Shown in pieces: positions 4,425 through 7,500 of a stretch of 7,500 bases of DNA. The DNA is taken from contig NZ_AP024849.1 in the NCBI RefSeq assembly GCF_019977655.1, positions 1 through 7,500 on the forward strand, read 5' to 3'. Within the stretch, counting starts at the first letter, position 1. Each line of letters opens with the position of its first letter. Made by a program: the position numbers and the translations under genes. Source of the stretch: Clostridium gelidum (GTDB lineage Bacteria; Bacillota; Clostridia; Clostridiales; Clostridiaceae). The notes under the pieces were generated by a model. The model did not search any database, was not told the DNA's origin, and saw only the letters and a program-made list of their open reading frames with translations.

Positions 4425-6332
4425 TTGGAACAAAATAATAGAGAATATGATGAAAATCAGATACAAGTTCTTGAAGGATTAGAAGCAGTAAGAAAAAGAC
4501 CAGGTATGTATATTGGAAGTACAAGTTCAAGAGGTCTTCATCATTTAGTTTATGAAATAGTTGATAATAGTATTGACGAGGCATTAGCTGGTTATTGTGA
4601 TAAGATAGAAATTTATATTAACGAAGATAATTCAATTACAGCATATGATAATGGTAGAGGTATACCGGTAGGCATAAATGCTAAAATGGGAAAATCAAGC
4701 GTTGAAGTTATAATGACAATACTACATGCTGGAGGAAAATTCGGTGGTGGAGGATATAAAGTTTCAGGTGGATTACATGGAGTTGGTGCATCTGTAGTTA
4801 ATGCTCTTTCAGAAGAATGTACTGTTACAGTAAAAAGGGAAGGTCACATTTGGCAACAAGATTATAGAAGAGGTAAAGTTGTTGAGGATCTTAAGATAAT
4901 AGGTGACAGTGATGAAACTGGTACAAAGGTATATTTTAAACCAGATTCAGAAATATTTGAAGAGATAATATTTGATTTTGAAATTTTAGCTCAAAGGTTA
5001 AGAGAACTAGCATTTTTAAACAAAGGTATTTATATAAAGTTAATAGATAAAAGAACAGAAAAAGAAGAAGTATTTCACTATGAAGGTGGAATTAAATCAT
5101 TTGTAAGTTACTTAAATAGAAATAAAGTATCTCTTCATGAAGAGCCAATGTATATAGAGGGGATAAAAGACAATATATCTGTTGAAATAGCATTGCAGTA
5201 TAATGATGGATATACCGAAAATATTTTTTCATTTGCCAATAATATAGATACAGTTGAGGGTGGAACACACTTAGTTGGATTTAAAACAGCATTAACTAGA
5301 GTATTCAATGATTATGCTAAGAGATTTGGATATATAAAAGAAAATGATAAAAATTTTACTGGTGATGATGTAAGAGAAGGTCTTACAGCTGTAATATCTA
5401 TTAAGATTGAAGAACCACAGTTTGAAGGGCAAACTAAGACAAAGCTAGGAAATAGTGAAGTTCGGGGAATTGTTGATTCATTTGTGGGAGAAAACATAGG
5501 TATGTTCTTAGAGGAAAATCCTAATATGGGTAGGATAATAATAGATAAGGCTTTAATGGCAGCTAGAGCTAGAGATGCAGCTAGAAAAGCAAGAGAATTA
5601 ACAAGAAAATCAGTATTAGAGAGATCTGCATTACCTGGGAAATTAGCAGATTGTTCTTCAAAGGATCCTAAAGAATGTGAAATTTATATAGTCGAAGGTG
5701 ATTCAGCGGGTGGATCTGCAAAACAAGGAAGAAATAGAAAATTCCAAGCTATTTTACCATTAAGAGGTAAAATACTAAATGTTGAAAAACAAAGATTAGA
5801 TAGAATATTAAATTCAGATTCAATAAGAAATATGATTACTGCATTTGGTGGAGGAATAGGAAAAGATTTTGATGTTGAAAAGCTTAGATATAATAGAATT
5901 ATACTTATGACAGATGCCGATGTTGATGGTGCTCACATAAGAACATTATTGTTAACATTCTTTTATAGATACATGAAAGAACTAATAGAAGATGGGCATG
6001 TGTTTATTGCACAACCACCATTATATAAGATTAGCAAAGGTAAAAGAGACATATATACTTATTCGGATGCTGAACTAGAAAAGGTATTACAAGAGATTGG
6101 TGGAAAAGATAATTCTACTGATATACAAAGATACAAAGGTCTTGGTGAAATGAATGCAAGTCAACTATGGGAAACAACAATGGATCCCGAGAATAGAATA
6201 TTATTAAAGGTAAATATTGAGGAAGCAATGCTTGCTGATGAAATATTTACAATTTTAATGGGCGAAAAAGTTGAACCAAGAAGAGAATTTATAGAACAAA
6301 ATGCTAAGAATGTTGTCAATTTAGATATTTAA
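4425..6332 (+). CDS. gyrB: DNA gyrase subunit B
   Basis: GyrB is the ATPase subunit of type II topoisomerase A2B2, which puts negative supercoils into DNA and relieves strain ahead of forks. The 635-aa length fits the shorter gram-positive form without the insert of enterobacterial GyrB. GHKL ATPase motifs: EIVDNSIDEAL with base E44 and Mg-binding N48; DNGRGIP with D75, R78 and G79; the ATP lid GGKFGGGGYKVSGGLHGVG (103-121). The transducer loop QTKTKLGN carries Q336 and K338. The TOPRIM domain has EGDSAGGS (E424) and DADVDG (D497, D499) for metal binding in cleavage. The C-terminus ends in the usual RREFIEQNAKNVVNLDI. It starts at TTG. gyrA follows after 23 nt, so the two are co-transcribed. 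Positions 426 (D) and 447 (R) look like ordinary gram-positive gyrase. Confidence 0.99.
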   Translation: MEQNNREYDENQIQVLEGLEAVRKRPGMYIGSTSSRGLHHLVYEIVDNSIDEALAGYCDKIEIYINEDNSITAYDNGRGIPVGINAKMGKSSVEVIMTILHAGGKFGGGGYKVSGGLHGVGASVVNALSEECTVTVKREGHIWQQDYRRGKVVEDLKIIGDSDETGTKVYFKPDSEIFEEIIFDFEILAQRLRELAFLNKGIYIKLIDKRTEKEEVFHYEGGIKSFVSYLNRNKVSLHEEPMYIEGIKDNISVEIALQYNDGYTENIFSFANNIDTVEGGTHLVGFKTALTRVFNDYAKRFGYIKENDKNFTGDDVREGLTAVISIKIEEPQFEGQTKTKLGNSEVRGIVDSFVGENIGMFLEENPNMGRIIIDKALMAARARDAARKARELTRKSVLERSALPGKLADCSSKDPKECEIYIVEGDSAGGSAKQGRNRKFQAILPLRGKILNVEKQRLDRILNSDSIRNMITAFGGGIGKDFDVEKLRYNRIILMTDADVDGAHIRTLLLTFFYRYMKELIEDGHVFIAQPPLYKISKGKRDIYTYSDAELEKVLQEIGGKDNSTDIQRYKGLGEMNASQLWETTMDPENRILLKVNIEEAMLADEIFTILMGEKVEPRREFIEQNAKNVVNLDI

Positions 6333-6355
6333 AGCTAAATTATGAGGTGAAATAC

Positions 6356-7500
6356 ATGGATTTTAATCAAGGAAAAGTTAAAGAGGTAGATATTAAGGAT
6401 GAAATGAAAAAGTGCTATATAGACTATGCAATGAGTGTTATAGTTGGTCGTGCATTGCCAGATGTAAGAGATGGCTTAAAGCCAGTACATAGAAGAATAC
6501 TATTTTCTATGCAAGAACTAGGGTTATATCCAGAAAAAGGATATAGAAAATGTGCAAGAATAGTCGGAGACGTTTTAGGTAAGTATCATCCACATGGAGA
6601 TAGTTCTGTTTATGATGCATTAGTAAGAATGGCTCAAGATTTTTCAATGAGATATATGTTAGTTGATGGTCATGGAAATTTTGGCTCTGTTGACGGTGAT
6701 GGAGCAGCTGCAATGAGATATACAGAATCAAAAATGAATAAAATTGCTGTTGAAATGTTAAGAGATATTAACAAGAATACAGTTGATTTTATGCCTAATT
6801 TTGATGGAGAAGAACAAGAACCAGTAGTATTGCCAGCTAGATACCCAAATCTTTTAGTTAATGGTTCATCAGGAATTGCTGTTGGAATGGCAACTAATAT
6901 TCCACCACATAATTTAGGTGAAATAATAGATGGTACAATAATGCTTATTGATAATCCTGATGTTACAGTATTAGATCTTATGACTAAAATTAAAGGTCCT
7001 GATTTTCCAACTGGAGCAACTATAATGGGTAAAGCTGGAATAAGAGCAGCATATGAAACAGGAAGAGGAAAAATAGTTGTAAGAGCAAAGGCTGAATTTG
7101 AAGAGGAAAATGGAAGAAACAAAATAATTTTTACTGAGATACCATATCAAGTAAATAAATCAAAACTTATAGAAAATATTGCTGACTTAGTAAAGGATAA
7201 GAAGATTACTGGAATATCTGATTTGAGAGACGAATCAGATAGAGACGGTATGAGAATTGTAATTGAATTAAAACGGGATGCTAATCCTAATATAGTATTA
7301 AACTTGTTGTATAAGCACACAAAACTTCAAGATACGTTTGGGGTTATTATGTTAGCATTAGTTAACAATCAACCAAAGGTTTTAAATTTGAAACAAATAT
7401 TAGAATATTATATAGAGTTTCAAAAGGAAGTAATAACAAGAAGAACTATATTTGATTTAAATAAAGCTGAAGCTAGAGCACATATATTAGAAGGTCTAAA
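6356..7500 (+). CDS. gyrA: DNA gyrase subunit A, partial (3' end outside window)
   Basis: GyrA is the DNA breakage-reunion subunit of gyrase, partner of GyrB. ATG 6356 has GAGGTGA at 6344-6350 as ribosome binding site. The frame stays open to the window edge: 381 complete codons, under half of the roughly 820-840 aa expected. Visible are the winged-helix domain with RALPDVRDGLKPVHRRIL (32-49), the quinolone-determining stretch KYHPHGDSSVYDALVRMAQ (76-94) with S83 and D87, and the catalytic tyrosine Y122 in AAMRYTE, whose numbering happens to equal that of E. coli. The tower domain follows (IPPHNLGEIIDG, then TEIPYQVNKSKLIENIADLV). The coiled coil and C-terminal DNA-wrapping beta-pinwheel are not in the window. 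It is transcribed with gyrB. Confidence 0.98.
   Translation, partial: MDFNQGKVKEVDIKDEMKKCYIDYAMSVIVGRALPDVRDGLKPVHRRILFSMQELGLYPEKGYRKCARIVGDVLGKYHPHGDSSVYDALVRMAQDFSMRYMLVDGHGNFGSVDGDGAAAMRYTESKMNKIAVEMLRDINKNTVDFMPNFDGEEQEPVVLPARYPNLLVNGSSGIAVGMATNIPPHNLGEIIDGTIMLIDNPDVTVLDLMTKIKGPDFPTGATIMGKAGIRAAYETGRGKIVVRAKAEFEEENGRNKIIFTEIPYQVNKSKLIENIADLVKDKKITGISDLRDESDRDGMRIVIELKRDANPNIVLNLLYKHTKLQDTFGVIMLALVNNQPKVLNLKQILEYYIEFQKEVITRRTIFDLNKAEARAHILEGL

Noticed and set aside
4393..4584. Short open frame on the - strand over the gyrB start
   Set aside because: It is antisense to the remB-gyrB gap and the conserved GyrB N-terminus; its composition is that of reversed A/T-rich coding sequence. The same holds for - strand frames at 5312-5497 and 6507-6731.
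6586..6594. DnaA-box-like TCATCCACA inside gyrA
   Set aside because: It encodes part of the invariant YHPHG of GyrA, so the match is explained by the protein sequence.
6670..7122. 150-codon open frame on the - strand
   Set aside because: It is antisense to gyrA codons with conserved gyrase sequence (AAMRYTE to the tower domain). It has no ribosome binding site or recognisable domain, and is a shadow of the real gene.

Overview
The window is the replication-origin region of a low-GC Bacillota, most likely a member of Clostridium sensu stricto. The evidence is strongly A/T-biased codon use, AGGAGG-type ribosome binding sites, and the gene order dnaA - dnaN - S4-domain gene (yaaA) - recF - remB (DUF370) - gyrB - gyrA, which is classic for this phylum. 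Base 1 is the A of the dnaA start codon, the usual origin of coordinates for a finished chromosome. The species cannot be named safely from the sequence alone. All genes are on the + strand. I see no RNA gene, mobile element, CRISPR array or integrated island.

Layout. 1-1344 is dnaA, the initiator. 1345-1604 is a non-coding stretch holding oriC: six DnaA-box-like 9-mers in mixed orientation (the first overlaps the dnaA stop codon), a hairpin-forming inverted repeat, a 10-bp palindrome, and at the right end a 'basal unwinding system' made of a DnaA box, a short GC-rich cluster, six DnaA-trio repeats and an A/T-only unwinding tract. An extended -10 promoter candidate, probably for dnaN, lies inside the box array. 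1605-2705 is dnaN. 2741-2947 is the small S4 RNA-binding gene yaaA. Its Shine-Dalgarno sequence lies 31 nt before its ATG, but a perfect 10-bp A/U hairpin fills the gap and would restore an 8-nt spacing. 2948-3016 is a short spacer with an inverted repeat and a second extended -10 candidate before recF (3017-4099). remB (GTG start, 4114-4374) and gyrB (TTG start, 4425-6332) follow closely. gyrA starts at 6356 and runs off the right edge.

How the genes work together. DnaA binds oriC and opens it. The beta clamp (DnaN) tethers polymerase III and, in many bacteria, takes part in switching DnaA off. RecF uses the clamp-proximal recombination-mediator pathway to help RecA at gaps. GyrB and GyrA form gyrase, which removes positive supercoils ahead of the forks. 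The S4 protein (ribosome-assembly related) and RemB (RemA/RemB family DNA-binding regulator) are conserved passengers in the cluster. Spacing from dnaN to gyrA is short (0-70 nt), so much of it is probably co-transcribed, with a possible internal start before recF.

This is a conserved core region and I do not see an undescribed multi-gene system. The two items most worth a second look are the hairpin between the ribosome binding site and start codon of yaaA, and the very clean DnaA-trio/unwinding module.
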